From assembly GCF_000003815.2 (NCBI RefSeq), contig NC_049987.1, positions 16,130,218-16,194,217 of the forward strand: a stretch of 64,000 nt of DNA, read 5' to 3'. Positions within the stretch are counted from its first letter, which is position 1. Every line of letters begins with the position of its first letter. Below the pieces are notes generated by a model. The model searched no databases, was not told where the DNA came from, and saw only the letters and a program-made list of their open reading frames with translations. The position numbers and the translations under genes are program-made. The DNA comes from Branchiostoma floridae. Lineage: Eukaryota > Chordata > Leptocardii > Amphioxiformes > Branchiostomatidae. Shown piece after piece: positions 46,628 to 59,167 of this stretch.

Positions 46628-47720
46628 TATCCAGAGCAGTATTCTCTCTTGCTTTGATGTGAATCCTTAACAGATCCGAACATCAGATTCCGTTATTCAG
46701 AACATTTAAATCCGTCAAAAAAAAAAAAAAACATTAGAAATATTTTGTCATCGTTATTCTGATGTGTAATAAAATCATTCCACGAGTTCAACTTGGCCTA
46801 GCCTCTTTTGGTGCATACCATGTCCTCAATGAGAAAGATATGTTTCTTACTGTTACGTTAAAGGCTTGCAGAAATATCTTGACTGTTATTCTCTCTAGGC
46901 AGATAATTCCATGAAGTTAAAGGACTAAAACACATCACAACATTTGTGAAGTATTTTTTCAAGTATACTGCGCGACCAGAATACGACACGTCAGCGGGAA
47001 CAACAAACAAAGCAGAGATATGAATCAGCTGACACGTCGACACATATCAGAGAGAACTCAGAAGGGAGTGGTTGAAATTTTCCATTCTCTACAAAGTCAA
47101 CCAAGATCCAGTCACACGCTCGAGCATTCCTAGGATCCTGTCAGCTTTTGATTTTGCTGTATCTCTGGTTAGTACTGTTACTTAATATTTGTCTTATCGT
47201 ATATACACTTACGTTGCTCGTGTTCTGATATCCCTAACGATATATAGCAAGCTGATGACTGCTGTCCTTACATTTCCGGCGATGTAAGTAATTTATGCTG
47301 CAATAGTATTATATCCGTAAAGTGTAAATGGTAATAGGAGATAAAATGAGGACAATGGAAACTCGTAAAGTGTAAATGGTAATAGAAGTTAAAAAGGAGG
47401 TCAACGTTAACTCGGCGCTAAAACTGCTCGTGTAACCGACTTCGAGCACTATTTCTCCTAACGGTAGAGTCTCTAAGCTAGCGACAGCAGTTGAGGTACA
47501 ATAAGGCCTTAATGAAGGAACACTAGAAAGCTGAAGCATAGAGAGATTTGGAATATAGATCTGAAGTGGTAAAGCACATGGGAAAAGTTGTCATAGTTCT
47601 GTATGATGTACTTTGTGACCTTGTCAGGGATCTATGAGGACTAAATGGCTTATCTGATCAGAGCATGAAGCACTGACCAGTAGGGATTTGACAGGTCCAG
47701 GCAAACTACACTCAGGTTAT
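46564..47720 (-). repeat. Inverted duplication, right copy (about 1.16 kb)
   Basis: Reverse complement of 34345-35521; see that entry. The duplicated block ends at 47720, immediately before the palindrome that opens the next repeat (47727). Confidence 0.92.
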
Positions 47721-47726
47721 TATATT

Positions 47727-48770
47727 ACCTCCATGGATGTCATGGAGGTTATATTTCAGCCTGCGTTTGTCTGTGTGTCTGTGTGTAAACAAGATAACTC
47801 AAAAACGGCTGGGTGAATTGGTTTCATTCTTGGTGTGTTGGTATTGTATGATAAAAGCAGGAAATAGTTAGATTTTTGGCCCCTAATGACTTTCCTTGGT
47901 ACTGCAGCGCAACTTCCGGGTTTGCTATCTCGTGTTCTGAACAAGCTTTCGACACGATTTTTAGGTGTTAAATAGCTCTTGTGCACAGGAACAATTGACA
48001 TAAGTTTGGACCCCCTAGCGGCTAGTTTTGGAATAGCAGGGGCATTTTTGTCGAAAAATTCTGAAGACGATAACTTAATAAGGGAAAAACGGATTTTCAT
48101 GATTTTTGGTATGTAAATACCTTAGACAATGTTATACAAAAGGAAATACTAATTATGTAAAATAGGAGCACATTTGCATAATTAATGAGAATATTCTATC
48201 ATAGCAGTTTTTTCTATGTATCTCTTATCCCGAACGTGAGATGGTCTTGCTATTTAAGCGGTAGATAGCTTGCAGTGTCATGACAAAGTATGGCAGGTTT
48301 CAGCCCCCTAACATGGCATTTTTGTCAAGACATTCCAAAGAGGATAACTGCAGAAAGGGTTGACGGATTGGCATCATTTTAGGCATGTAGGTAGCTTGGG
48401 CAAAGATGTTCATAATGATATGCATGCTATGCAAATGATGACATAATTTGAATAGTAAATGAGGAAATTGTATCATTTCATTGTTTGCAATAACTGGACC
48501 TCAATAAATGGAACACTTGTTAATTATGATGGTTGGAATATAATTAGATACCAAATATTGTAATGAGGAACTTATTTGCATAATCTATGTAAAAAATTGC
48601 AAAACCGCTTTATGATTAATGATTAATGATGGGAAGTTTATAATTGTGACATGTGTACGTTAGTCAATGATGGGCAACGCCACGCATTAATTATGTTAAT
48701 GAATGCATCAATTGCATGAAATTTACAATAGCTCTAAATATTTCATGAAGGTATGAGGTCGCCGAATTTT
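47727..48770 (+). repeat. Palindrome-headed dispersed repeat, copy at 47.7 kb
   Basis: Head: acctccatgg...catggaggt (47727-47749). Body: caagataactcaaaaacggc, gattttcatgatttttggta and several aattatgcaaat-like words. Body phrases are shared with 31955 and 56228. Confidence 0.65.
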
Positions 48771-48819
48771 AGTTTATTGATATCACCGGAATGGTGAAAT
48801 GTATTGTATTCGTTTTGTT

Positions 48820-49060
48820 ATATTTCAGCCATACATAGTATGGTGAAATATATTGTATTCGTAATGTTTCTTTCTTCTTTCTTTCTCTTGTCAAATCTTC
48901 AAAGTGATTCATCTCCGCCGTTCCTGGACCGAATGACCTGAAATTTGGCACAGGGGTAGAATGGGCCAATACCTTGATGCTTTTTCTCAGTTTTTTCATA
49001 TCTGCCCCTAAAATGATTTTATTGAGGTTTAAAGGTCATGTTTTGACCAAAATAAAATAT
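48820..49060 (+). repeat. Palindrome-headed dispersed repeat, copy at 48.8 kb
   Basis: Head: atatttcagccatac/gtatggtgaaatat (48820-48851). Body: cgttcctggaccgaatgacc, gaaatttggcaca and gggccaatacc. The same head recurs at 2727 and 51879. Confidence 0.7.
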
Positions 49061-50396
49061 ATTGTCCCCCTGTACCCTGGTCTTACAATGGAATGGCCTG
49101 AAATTTGGTGTAGATAGGCATTAGATAGTTGGTAAAATGATCCAAGTAAAAGTTTTGACATAAACTACTTTAAAATAATTAATTTGGGCACTTTTCTGAG
49201 GGGTAATTTGTTTTCTTTTGGCCTCCTGGCGTGACCTTCCGTGACCCCGCACGGAGTCCACACCTGTGCGCGAAGAGCGAAGGCTAATTAATATTCATAA
49301 GCGGGGCCCCACGATTCCGTATATACGGCAGTGTTCCCGCCAGAATTTTTTTCGGGGGCCGCCGAAGAACGCCGAAGGCCCCGGCCCGGCAGGGTCCAGG
49401 GGCAGAGCCCCGTTGGGGGTCCCAGGGTGGCGAAGCCCGCCTGAAGCTCTTGCACTTTAGGCTATTCAGGAGGCTTATTGTATCAGTTTTAGGGGCATTT
49501 CTGTAATAATCACAGCAGTCACTTAACTTCTCTTCAGGAGTTTAGCGTAACAGTATTTCAGGTCAAACCGTCAAAGGCAACTAAAAACAAACTTTAACGT
49601 TACTGAGTTCAACAGTACTTATAACTTAGCCGAAGTTGAAACGCTAGCGATGGTATTTTCACTGCGCTGTTAGCTCCGTGCGACTGTTGTTGACGGTCTT
49701 ATAACAATATATTTTGCCCCCCTGTACCCTGCCATTACAAGTGAATGACCTAACATTTGGTATAGATAGGCATAAGATAGTTGATAAAATGATCCAAGTA
49801 AAATTTTTGGCATAAAGTACTGTAAAAGACTTAATTACAGCACTTTTTTAGGGGAAATTGTTTTTCTTTCGTTCTCCATGCCGTGACCTTTCGGACGTTC
49901 ACCCCACGGAGCCAACATCTGTACCTGCGTCTAGCCGACAGGAAGAGTTGATTCAATTAATGGTTCAGCCAATCAGCGAAGGGGAAAACGAAGGCTAATT
50001 AATATTCATAAGCGGGACCACACAATACGGTAACTTGAAGACTCGGGCTGTACAGACTTCTCGCCAGGATTTTTTCAAAGCGTCGGACAGTGGCCCGGGG
50101 TCCGCAGTCCTTGCATTTTAGACTATTGAGAATGCTTCTTTTATCCTTTTTTTTAGGGTCATATCTACGATGATCGTAGTAGTCACTTACTTCTCTTCAG
50201 CAGTTTGACTTAAAATATTTCGGGTCAAAGTTTCAAAGACAACTAAAACCTCATAAACAACAAACTTTCCTTAGCTCAACAGTACTTGTAAATATTGTCC
50301 GAGTTGCCATCCTTATAATTAGTTGAAGCGCTTATTTATAGCGCTAGTATCTTCGTTGCGCCGTTAGCCGCCGTGCGACTTTTGTTGACGGTCTGA
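49061..50396 (+). repeat. Tandem segmental duplication, two units of about 640-690 bp
   Basis: Unit 1 is about 49061-49700 and unit 2 about 49704-50396. In matching order both hold tgtaccctg, agataggcat, aaaatgatccaagtaaaa, ggctaattaatattcataag, gcccgg, cttctcttcag, caacagtactt and gttgttgacggtct. The GC-rich part at 49310-49450 (gccgaagaacgccgaaggcc) has largely diverged in unit 2. Confidence 0.8.
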
Positions 50397-51279
50397 TAGC
50401 CCTGCGTCGCCGCCTCGCTGATATTCCCACGGACATGTTTCAAGAAAAATGCCTAGCAAAAAACGCTGTTCTGCGTCAAATTCTATTCTATAAAACATGT
50501 GGGACTCAGTGTTACAGTCTAAATATTTTGTAGAAGCACCGCTGTGGGAAAGAAGGTCCAAGCAATGTAATACATCACGTAGCATGAAGCTCGCTGTCAA
50601 CTGGCTCACGACTGTTTGAAACTCTAAGTCTAATCAACAGCCGTGTTTGATTGATAGCCGGCGGCCCTTTGATCAAGTCGGCGAAAGGTGCGTTAGTTAG
50701 ACAGTTTGCGTTTAGTTTTGATACGTAATTATAAGTTAGACAGTGGTGAAAATGATTATTTTCTCATCAATATTTCTCTTCAGAATCATTTGAACTTAAT
50801 TGTACATCCAAACAATTGGCTTACCTGTGCAATGTTTATATATAAGTAAAGATCAGTGTACTGAAATCATGTGTAGCGTATTGCTCCCAGTCAACAGATC
50901 AGCATTTTCTCTATAGTGACCACCTGTCTATATAGTGGCCACATTTCTATCACTGGACTGGAAAGAAAAGTGCTGTATTTTCCCCAGAGCAAATGTAGGT
51001 GTTTCCTGTGCTGTTGCTGTTTGACATAAATTTTGAACATTCAAATTGTAAGTAACTTTGAACTGCCAGAGTTTCAGCCCAATAAAACACTCTCAGTGCC
51101 AGGGTATGAACAGACTGACCTCCGAAAAGAAATCCTCGAACAAGGTTCAATCGCATCTTCCGAGTCTGGCAGGAAGTTGTTAAACTAAAATAAGATTAGG
51201 CTCGATGGCTGATTGCATACAAAGTAAAACAGTTTAACAGTTTTACAGCTTGAAGAAAACAAACGCTCCTACTACACAG
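50397..51279. other. No gene seen
   Basis: AT-rich. A fragment related to the MITE at 51282 (tatagtgaccacctgtct) lies at about 50912-50945. Confidence 0.5.
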
Positions 51280-51281
51280 TA

Positions 51282-51459
51282 CAGTCTAACCTGTCTATAG
51301 CTGCCACTCAAGGGACCGGACAAATTTGGCCACTATAGACAGGTGGCCTCTGTATAGAGGTGGCAACTTGTAGATAAAATACCCAAGGGACCGACAAAAA
51401 GTGGCCATTATGGACGGGTGGCCCCTCTGTAGAGGTGGCCCCTAATACAGGTTTGACTG
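51282..51459. mobile_element. 178-bp mariner-like MITE
   Basis: Ends cagtctaacctgt and acaggtttgactg are inverted repeats, flanked by TA on both sides (51280-51281 and 51460-51461). Internal words gtggccactatagacaggtg and ggtggcc repeat. This end sequence and TA target fit Tc1/mariner-derived MITEs found in many invertebrates. Confidence 0.75.
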
Positions 51460-51878
51460 TACCTGCATCTGCTTGATAGTTATTAAATCGTATGCCCTAC
51501 TTGAATAAAAATGTTCACTGCAATAATGAATGTACCCACAACACAAGGACCTTATACTTTTTTATACTTACACCTGGTTATCGTACTGAAAATTTGTAAT
51601 GACATTACATGAAGTCATTCAACAATTTTCAATCATGATGAAAATTTTCTGAGTGGAAGGTGTGATTATTGTCATTTTCTGAAAAATAGAAGCAAGCTCT
51701 GTTTTGACCTGGAATCAATTCACAAAACTAGTCCACTTTGGGGGATAATGTACTGTTAAGACGTTCCATTTTTGCGCAGGGGTGATTTGGAACAGTCCAA
51801 TGTTGCGTGGGAAGGGGTATGGCTGAAATATGCTGTATTTGCTCTCAAGCAAATGTCGGCCTTTCTAGTTTCTTCTTT

Positions 51879-52171
51879 ATATTTCAGCCATACCACAGGA
51901 ATGGTGAAATATATTGTATTCGTAATGTTTCTTCTTTCTCCTGTCAAATCTGTCGTTCCTCGACAGAATTACCTGAAATTTGGCACAAAGGTCGAGTGGG
52001 CTAATACCCTTGTTTTTTACCTTCATGAAAATGAAGGTATTGTTGCTATATTATAGTCAGTCTGGAGCTCATGTGGGAGATATCTCAAGAACCGTTGGAA
52101 GGTTTGCAATGGTTTTTGATGGGTGGGTAGGTGTGGAGATGGTGATGGTGCAAGTGGATTTAGCGCCACCT
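51879..52171 (+). repeat. Two palindrome-headed repeats back to back
   Basis: The first head (atatttcagccatac.../51879-51912) opens a short body ending at gggctaatacccttg. A second head, taccttcatgaaaatgaagg (52018-52039), opens a different body (gggagatatctcaagaaccg). Confidence 0.6.
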
Positions 52172-52295
52172 GAGCGCCCCGCGGTTTTGTAATCCGCATT
52201 TATGATCTCGGGGTCTATTTTGTCTGTTAAATCACAGTAGGCAATTTTCAACTATATGGCGTTGCCCAGGGCACTCCGGTTTCCTCTTTAAGTAT
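52172..52295 (+). repeat. About 120-bp dispersed repeat, copy 2
   Basis: Copy of 45081-45200 in the same orientation. Lacks four bases after the cggtttt run. Confidence 0.8.
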
Positions 52296-52679
52296 TGTTT
52301 AGTAGATGACAAGTTGACAATTGTTCACCTTGCTCGAAATATGTCAACAGCTGTGACCAGCTGTTCATGTTGTCAACAGCTGCGACCAGCTGGTCATGAT
52401 ATGTTTGATAACTTCGATCTACTTTGAATATGACAGTATCATCTATTTATGGTAATTTTATGTAGCTGCGGGCCAATGGCCATTTACGTTTTATAGGAAC
52501 ATGGTTGATACTTTTATTATGATAATGCTGTCTTCATATGTACTTGTACCTTCAGCCTCTTGTCCGAACTCATTTACAGTGTGGATTAAGCAACTTTACA
52601 TAAAACGATATATCTAACACCATGGAAAGAATCATTATAGAATATAAGCACAACGACACACCCCAAAGAAGACAAAACT

Positions 52680-53818
52680 AGAGTTCCACGAACATATACC
52701 TTTGCCAAATAAACCAGGTTTGTTATGTAGAATGATGTCTGTAGACAAATGCGCTACTCATTTCATTTTATTCTATAATTATATGCTTGGAGTTGGTTTA
52801 TAAAATGTTGGCATTAATTATGCAAATAAGATCCCAATTTACAGTTATTAATATCAAATTGTATCAAGCATTACTTAAGCTATCAGCATACGAAACATCA
52901 TGATTGTCCTTTGATCTATTCTTGACTTATTCTCTTTCAAAGTCTTTAAATAACCTTTTACTCTCTTTCTGAGTTATACATAAGTGACAACTTTGTAAGT
53001 ACTATAATGGAATGCAGTGGATTTATAATCTTTTCCTAATCAATTATGCAATTTAGCTGTTTATTTGCCTAATAACTATCACATGATATAAGTCTTCACT
53101 TAGGCTATCTTCATTCCAAAAATCGTGACCATCCGTCCACACGTTCATATTTTCTCATTAATTATGCGACTTCACTTACGCTACCTACATACCAAAAAAC
53201 ATGATGATCCGTCAACTGTTCATCTTTTCTCATTAATTATGCAAATTAGGTCACCATTTGCATAATTGATGTCTATCGACATTTTTCTCCTTCCCAGCTA
53301 CGTATGTGACAAGTTTGAAAGTCTTATCATGGAATTCAGTGGATTTATAAACTTTTCTCATTAATTATGCAAATTAGCTGTTGATTTGCATAATTAGTAT
53401 TCCATTATGTAAGTTATCACCCATTCTATCTTCATATCAAAAATCTTGACGATCCGTCAACACGTTTTAGAGTTATTCTTGTCCAAAGTTTGAAAGGAAA
53501 CCGGTGCCTGCAGTTCCAAATAAGCCGCTAGGGGCCCAAGCTCACAGCACTTAGTCTCTGTCCCAATCTACCATTAAAAAACCATGACCACGGCATGTCC
53601 AGATATAAAAAAAATGAGTTTCCGCTGTAGTACCTTAGCAAGCCGCTAGGGGGCCCATTATCAAACTTGACCTTCGTTTTACCGAGCCCTACCCACCTAC
53701 CAAATATCATCAGGATCCATCCAAGGCTTCTTGAGTTATGCTGTTAACAGACACACACACAGACACAAACACACAAACACGCCCAAAACATAACCTTAGC
53801 CATTCTGGCAAAGGTAAC
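52680..53818 (-). repeat. Palindrome-headed repeat, long copy with short terminal inverted repeats
   Basis: The minus-strand head is gttacctttgccagaatggc...aaggttat (53790-53818). The other end holds tacctttgcca (about 52697-52707), so tacctttgcca occurs as an inverted pair. Between them, several attaattatgcaaatta words and gatccgtcaac repeat. The part 53470-53818 is reverse-complementary to 56228-56560. Confidence 0.6.
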
Positions 53819-54829
53819 AACCAACATATACCAGACCGACGTCACAGACAATGTTACCTACGGTCACTTGTTTAGGTTGAAAGTAAGTATCCATACGAAT
53901 GCCTTATGGATGCCAACGAATGCGTTATGTGTATGTGTATAGGATCCGTGATTTCGGAAGTATTCATACGGATGCATTGCTAGCTTTCGTCACGAAGTAC
54001 GCAAGTATTCGGGTTCTGTGTTTTTCACCGCGAGTTAAGGATACCTACGAATGCGTTGCGGATGTTAGTGGGATCCGTCATTTTTTGGGATCCGTGATTG
54101 TTTTGGGGAACTGTAAGCGCTCCGCTCTAGATCTTGTCGTCGGAGCCTCAGCCGAGGTACTAGGTTTACAAAGAAGTAATAACCGAACTCACCTTGGATT
54201 CTTCACACAGATGTAAGACGCAGACACAAACCTGAACGTTTGAAGTCATATTGTTCAAAGAGTTAGTAGAAGTACATAAGCCGCCATACTGAGTTTGAAA
54301 GTCCTATTTCTGTCCCTATTCCATCTGAAGTTGTAAATCCTCTTGAATCAGAGTCCGTAATAAGTTTTTGACGGAATCTGCAGTGAACTCTTAGCCGAAT
54401 CCGCAATGAGTTCTTTGCCGTAAAACATAGTTTGGTCACCCACGTACCCGACCGAGTCTGTCCATATGTCTTGGAGCTTGTTCTCCTGTTCCTGGAATCT
54501 TCCTTTCCAGGCCTAATTGATCCTCCTTGAAATTCCTGAAGTCTTCACCCCAGGCCCAATTGTCCTAAGTCTCCTGGAAAATCCTTTTCCAGGCCTCTGA
54601 TCCTTCTTCTCCTTCTTCTTGGAGTGTGTTTGTCTCCAAGCCTAGGTTTCCTGGGGTTGATCTCCAGGCCCAATTTTGACCTCCGTCTTTCTTCTGCAAT
54701 GGCTTCCTACTGTTCCAAATTCCAGCCGCCCCCCCGGCTCGCCTTTCTGGAGTCTCTCTTGCTACAAGTGGCGGGAAGTAACTTTGGCGGGAAATAACTT
54801 ATGCTAATCAAGGAGCAAGTCCATTGTTT
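53819..54829. other. No firm gene; ggatcc-type minisatellite words
   Basis: At 53900-54110 acgaatgcgtt and ggatccgt(gatt) recur, related to the 14.4 and 58.4 kb arrays. At 54450-54780 caggcctaa/ttcctgg/ccaggccc pyrimidine-rich words repeat. No exon was recognised. Confidence 0.4.
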
Positions 54830-55715
54830 TCACTCTTTTTTAAGTTCCCTAAACATCTGCGCGTAGGCAACATGACAACATGCTCAAAGTTGGCCATGTT
54901 GAAAACATGACGTACAAGAAATGCACGCGATAGACGAATCATCGTGGACATACTATATAAATGATTCCATGTAAAATCATTCTACGAGTTTCACTTGGCA
55001 TCTTTTTTGTCCTTTTTTATGTCCTCAATGAGAAATATATGTATCTTACTGTTACTTTAATGGCTTGCAGAAACTGTCTCAGGAAAATTTACTGTTTTAC
55101 TTTCTTAAACTAGTGGACTGTTAGTTTCTCGCGGTAGATTGTTCCATCAAGTTAAAGGACTAAAGTTTGTGAGGTATATTGTCAAGTATACTGCGCGACC
55201 AGAATAATAGACGTCAGCAGTAACAATAAACAAAGCAGAGATATGAATCAGCTGACACGTCGACACTTATCAGAGACCACTCAGAAGGGAGTGGTTGAAT
55301 TTTTTCCATTCTGCACAAAGTCAACCAAGATCCAGTTCAACGGTCTTGCAATCCTGACAGCTTTTCATTTCGGTTATATCTCCGGTTAGTCCTGTTACTT
55401 AATATCTTTCTTTATATTTATACATTGATGTTGCTGGTGTTTTTATATCCTTAACGATATATACCAAACTGTTGTCTGCTGTCCCTACATTTCAGGTAAT
55501 GTAAGTATAGCTGTAATTCATGCTGCAACACTATTACATTTTTAAGGAAAGGCTAATGCATTTGTAAAGTGTAAATAGTAATTTAAGTTAAAAATTGGTC
55601 GACGTAAATTCGCGGCACCAAACTGCTTGTGTGACCGACGCCGAGTACAATTTCTCCCTAACGGTGGATTCTCTATTTAAGGAAGCTAACGACAGCAGTC
55701 GAGTGGCCCCACAGT
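54830..55715 (-). repeat. Repeat family X, third locus
   Basis: Diverged minus-orientation copy sharing ctaaacatctg, aatgattcca/aatcattcta, aatcagctgacacgtcgac and gacagcagt with the 34-35 and 45-47 kb copies. It lacks the acccggatcctgg end. Confidence 0.75.
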
Positions 55716-56227
55716 TTTAAGTATATTCTGCTATCTAAAAATGTCTCTTTTAGACATGGACAAATTTTAGAAAAATTGCCCACAAAGACTAATTGAAAAT
55801 TTTGTTGGATGGCGGTTCTGGTGACATTTGTGTACACGCAGATAATCTATTCAAAAAATAATCGTACAATATTGTAGTGTCGAAATCTAAACCAGCCGGC
55901 AAGATTCCTCAACGGAATTAAACGAATCGTTGGCTACAATATTCAACCTTCGTTTAGGCTTCAAGTTAAAAATATACTAATTTAATTGATTTAAGCATGT
56001 TTTTTCATTCTCTGAGGAATTGTAATGCCCGTGTCTTAAGTTGGACGGTCAATAAGAGTCAGCTGCTACAGCTTAAGATTGATATCAATTTGTATAGAAA
56101 AAATACCCACCATCCGTTGATACAATTCAATTGGACAGTGCATGCTGTATTGCAACTGTATCTGTAATTTCTTACCGCTCAACAAGAAAACAAAATAATT
56201 GTAAACAAACTTGTCTATTGATTTTTA
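55716..56227. other. No gene seen
   Basis: AT-rich DNA between repeats. Confidence 0.5.
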
Positions 56228-56640
56228 TCTTTGGCAGAATGGCTAAGGTTATATTTTGGGCGTGTGTGTGTGTGCGTCAACAGCATAACTCAAGAAATCC
56301 TGAATGTAGGTAGGCCGGCGTCGGGAAAACGAAGGTCAAGTTCGATAATGGCACCCTAGCGGCTTGCTAAGGTACTGCAGCGGAAACTCAATTCTTTATA
56401 TCTCGTGTTCTGGACATGCTGTGGTCGTGATTTTTGAGTGGTAGATAGCCCTCGTAGCAGGGAGTAAGTGCTGTGGCTCCCTACCTTTTTTTGGAACTGC
56501 AGGCACGGGTTTCCTTTCAAACTTTGGACGAGAATAACTCTACAACGCGTTGAAGGATCTTCATGATTTTTGGTATGTAGATAGAATGAGTGTTGACTTA
56601 CATCATGGAATACTAATTATGCAAATCAACATAATCACCC
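56228..56640 (+). repeat. Palindrome-headed dispersed repeat, copy at 56.2 kb
   Basis: Head tttggcagaatggctaagg, then ctagcggcttgctaaggta, cggaaactcaat and tttcctttcaaactttgga. Reverse complement of 53470-53818. Confidence 0.7.
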
Positions 56641-57545
56641 AATGAATTTGGCTAACGTAAACTACCAGCCCTCAGCCTGTTCCCAAACACCATGGTGTTC
56701 ACATGAGTGAAGGCAGGCTAATACATATTTGGAAGTATTAGAGTTACTCTTAAAACAGTTTTGAAATGCACATAAGGCAGTAGTCTTGAAAAGATAAGGA
56801 ATTGAAGTAATACCTAAGTACGTCATAAGTCGAAAGTCATGGCCGTTACAGGAGGATTCCGAACAAATACGAACGAATCCCAGATTCTTAAAGGATACGC
56901 CAAAATACCGAACAGATGCGACACTGTATCCGCCGGAATAAAAAAAAAATACGCCAATAATTCGATGTCGTATATGCATGACCCCTGGCTGTCAACAAAC
57001 ACGGCAACGTTATTTGCTCGAATCCTTTAATATAGGTATCTGCAATGTTCAAGGCTATGGAGGATAGGGAATGATAAAGGGGAAGAGAGTCATGGCCGTC
57101 CGTGCAACCAGCACGCCCGGATGATGATGATGATGATGCAATGTTCAAACGGGTCTTGAGTTGGTGTTTTTTTCGTCAAAAAGACAATATATGCAGCCAC
57201 TGCCCCACCCTGCAATACAATGGCGTCGTATGAATATAAACGGATTCCAGCAAATCTCTTTTCCGTATCTTCGTGCCTAGCAAATCATTAGTTGCTTGTT
57301 GTTTTCTAAAGTTATAGACGCTGGATGAAGTTGAATTGGCTTGTTTTTATATCACCAGATATGCAGAATTCCTTACAATTATAAGATACGGGTACTATAT
57401 AGTAGAGCGTTTATAAATGATAAACGATTCACGCAAAAATACACCGCGGTACCATGCACATGAGAATGCAGAGATTTTGAAAAATTCAAAGAAATCACGG
57501 ATACACCAATATAGATTCAACATTTTCTTCGTGACAGTTATATCT
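56641..57545. other. No gene seen
   Basis: Short ORFs only. A short (gat)n run lies at 57121-57139. Confidence 0.5.
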
Positions 57546-57549
57546 TTGC

Positions 57550-58080
57550 GAAGAATGCTCTTTTTGGCTCAGTCGACCACATTTACATTTTTCAACAAAC
57601 AAGGTGCATGTCTAATGTTGGGGAACAAACAGCTCCGCATGCAATAAAGTTGTTTCTGAGGAAATGGGTCATTTTCTTTGGCGACAGGTATATTTTTTTT
57701 GCAAAAAGTGCTCTTTTTGGCTCAGGCGAGCAAATTAACATTTTTCGACAAGCAAGGTGCATGTTTGAAGTCGGGAAACCGTTCGGCATGCAGTTAAGTT
57801 GTTTCCAGGGAAATCGAACATTCTTTTGCAAAAACTGTATTTTTTTTTTGGTGAAAATTTGCTCTTTTTGGCTCAGGCGAGCTCATTAACACTTTTTCGC
57901 CAAGCAAGGTGCATGTCTGATAAGGGGGAATCGTTCCGCAAGCAATGAAGTTGGTTCCGAGGAAGTTTGACATTCTTTTGTGAAATTTTTCGCGAAAAAT
58001 GATCCTTTAGGCTCAGGAGAGCAAATTAACATTTTTCAGCATACAAGAATACATGCATGTCTGATATGATTTTGAGTTTT
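57550..58080 (+). repeat. About 150-bp minisatellite, 4 units
   Basis: gctctttttggctcag begins at 57557, 57710 and 57861, with a diverged copy (gatcctttaggctcagg) at 58001. Units share acaagcaaggtgcatgt and aagttgtttcc. Confidence 0.85.
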
Positions 58081-58289
58081 TTGAGATTGGTGCGTAGCTA
58101 GTATAGAAACTGTCGCGAAGTAAACCAGTATAACACTTCGTCCATTGCACATTTTTATTGTTCGCTTGCTCATATCAAGCACAGCGTTCATAAATCTTCT
58201 TGAAAAATCTGTGAGCTAATCTCCAGGAATATTAACTTTCAATTGATATTCAACTTTCATTAGATATTAGCATTCTTCATTAGATATTA

Positions 58290-58625
58290 AGTGGAGCAAC
58301 GAATCCGTAGAAAATACGGAAAAGCTATTTCTTAGGATCCGTCTGCCGTAAGGTGGGTTAACGAATCTATAGAAAATACGAAAAGGGATTTGCTAGGATC
58401 CATCTGCCATGAGGTGGGGGCAAGGTATTCCTAGAAAATACAGGGAAAGGGTTTGCTAGGATCCTTAGATTGACCATGGACATTTCTGCCGCGAGGTGGG
58501 TCATCAGATCCAGAGAAAATACAAAAAAGAGATTCGTTAGGATCTGTAGATTATCCTTAAGGCCCGTGAAATGGGCCAGCGGATCCATAGAAATACGGAA
58601 TAGGGATCTCTAGGGATTTGTGTAT
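58290..58625 (+). repeat. About 70-85-bp minisatellite, about 5 diverged units
   Basis: Units share atagaaaatacg, gatttgctaggatcc and tgccgcgaggtggg. Related words occur at 14.4 and 53.9 kb. Confidence 0.75.
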
Positions 58626-59167
58626 TTTCATAATGTACTTTTATCATAGAGTGATCCGGATGATGGGTAGAATATATTTATGACGCAAAAAGAAACTCCT
58701 TATTGAAGGATTCGAGCAAATCACATTTTCGTACTTTGTCCTCTAATATAAACAAAGAATTGAAAGAGATCGCATTTTATCCATTGAGTAGCAAAAAACT
58801 TTTTTCTTCACCTTTTTTATGTTCAGAAAATAAACATATTGCACTACAATGATATAGTTATGCCTAGCCTGACTAAAATCGCGCTCCTAGCGGCCGGCCC
58901 TACAAATGCCGCCGCCCTAGGGGAGGGGGTTATTAACCCCAGCCAGCGAGAAATGTGTAAACACAGGCTATAGTTATGCCTATTTCTACTACCGTATCAG
59001 ACTTCTATGAATGTCTGATACGGGGGGGGGGGGGGGCAGACGTCAGACTACGATACGTTCATCTCGGCTAACGTCACAGCAGCTGAAGAGTGCTTGAGAA
59101 AGGGGCCAAGACAGAGGAAAAGGTGGAAGAGTCTAGACCCTAGAGTCTGTGCAGTGAGAGAATAGGT
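58626..59167. other. No gene seen; long G-run
   Basis: A run of about 16 G (59020-59036) after ctgatac. Otherwise no coding or repeat signal beyond short words. Confidence 0.5.

Noticed and set aside
35038-47043. Identical 61-codon ORFs at 35038-35223 (+) and 46858-47043 (-)
   Set aside because: They lie inside the inverted duplication of non-coding repeat X. Related X copies at 45.6 and 55 kb do not keep the frame.
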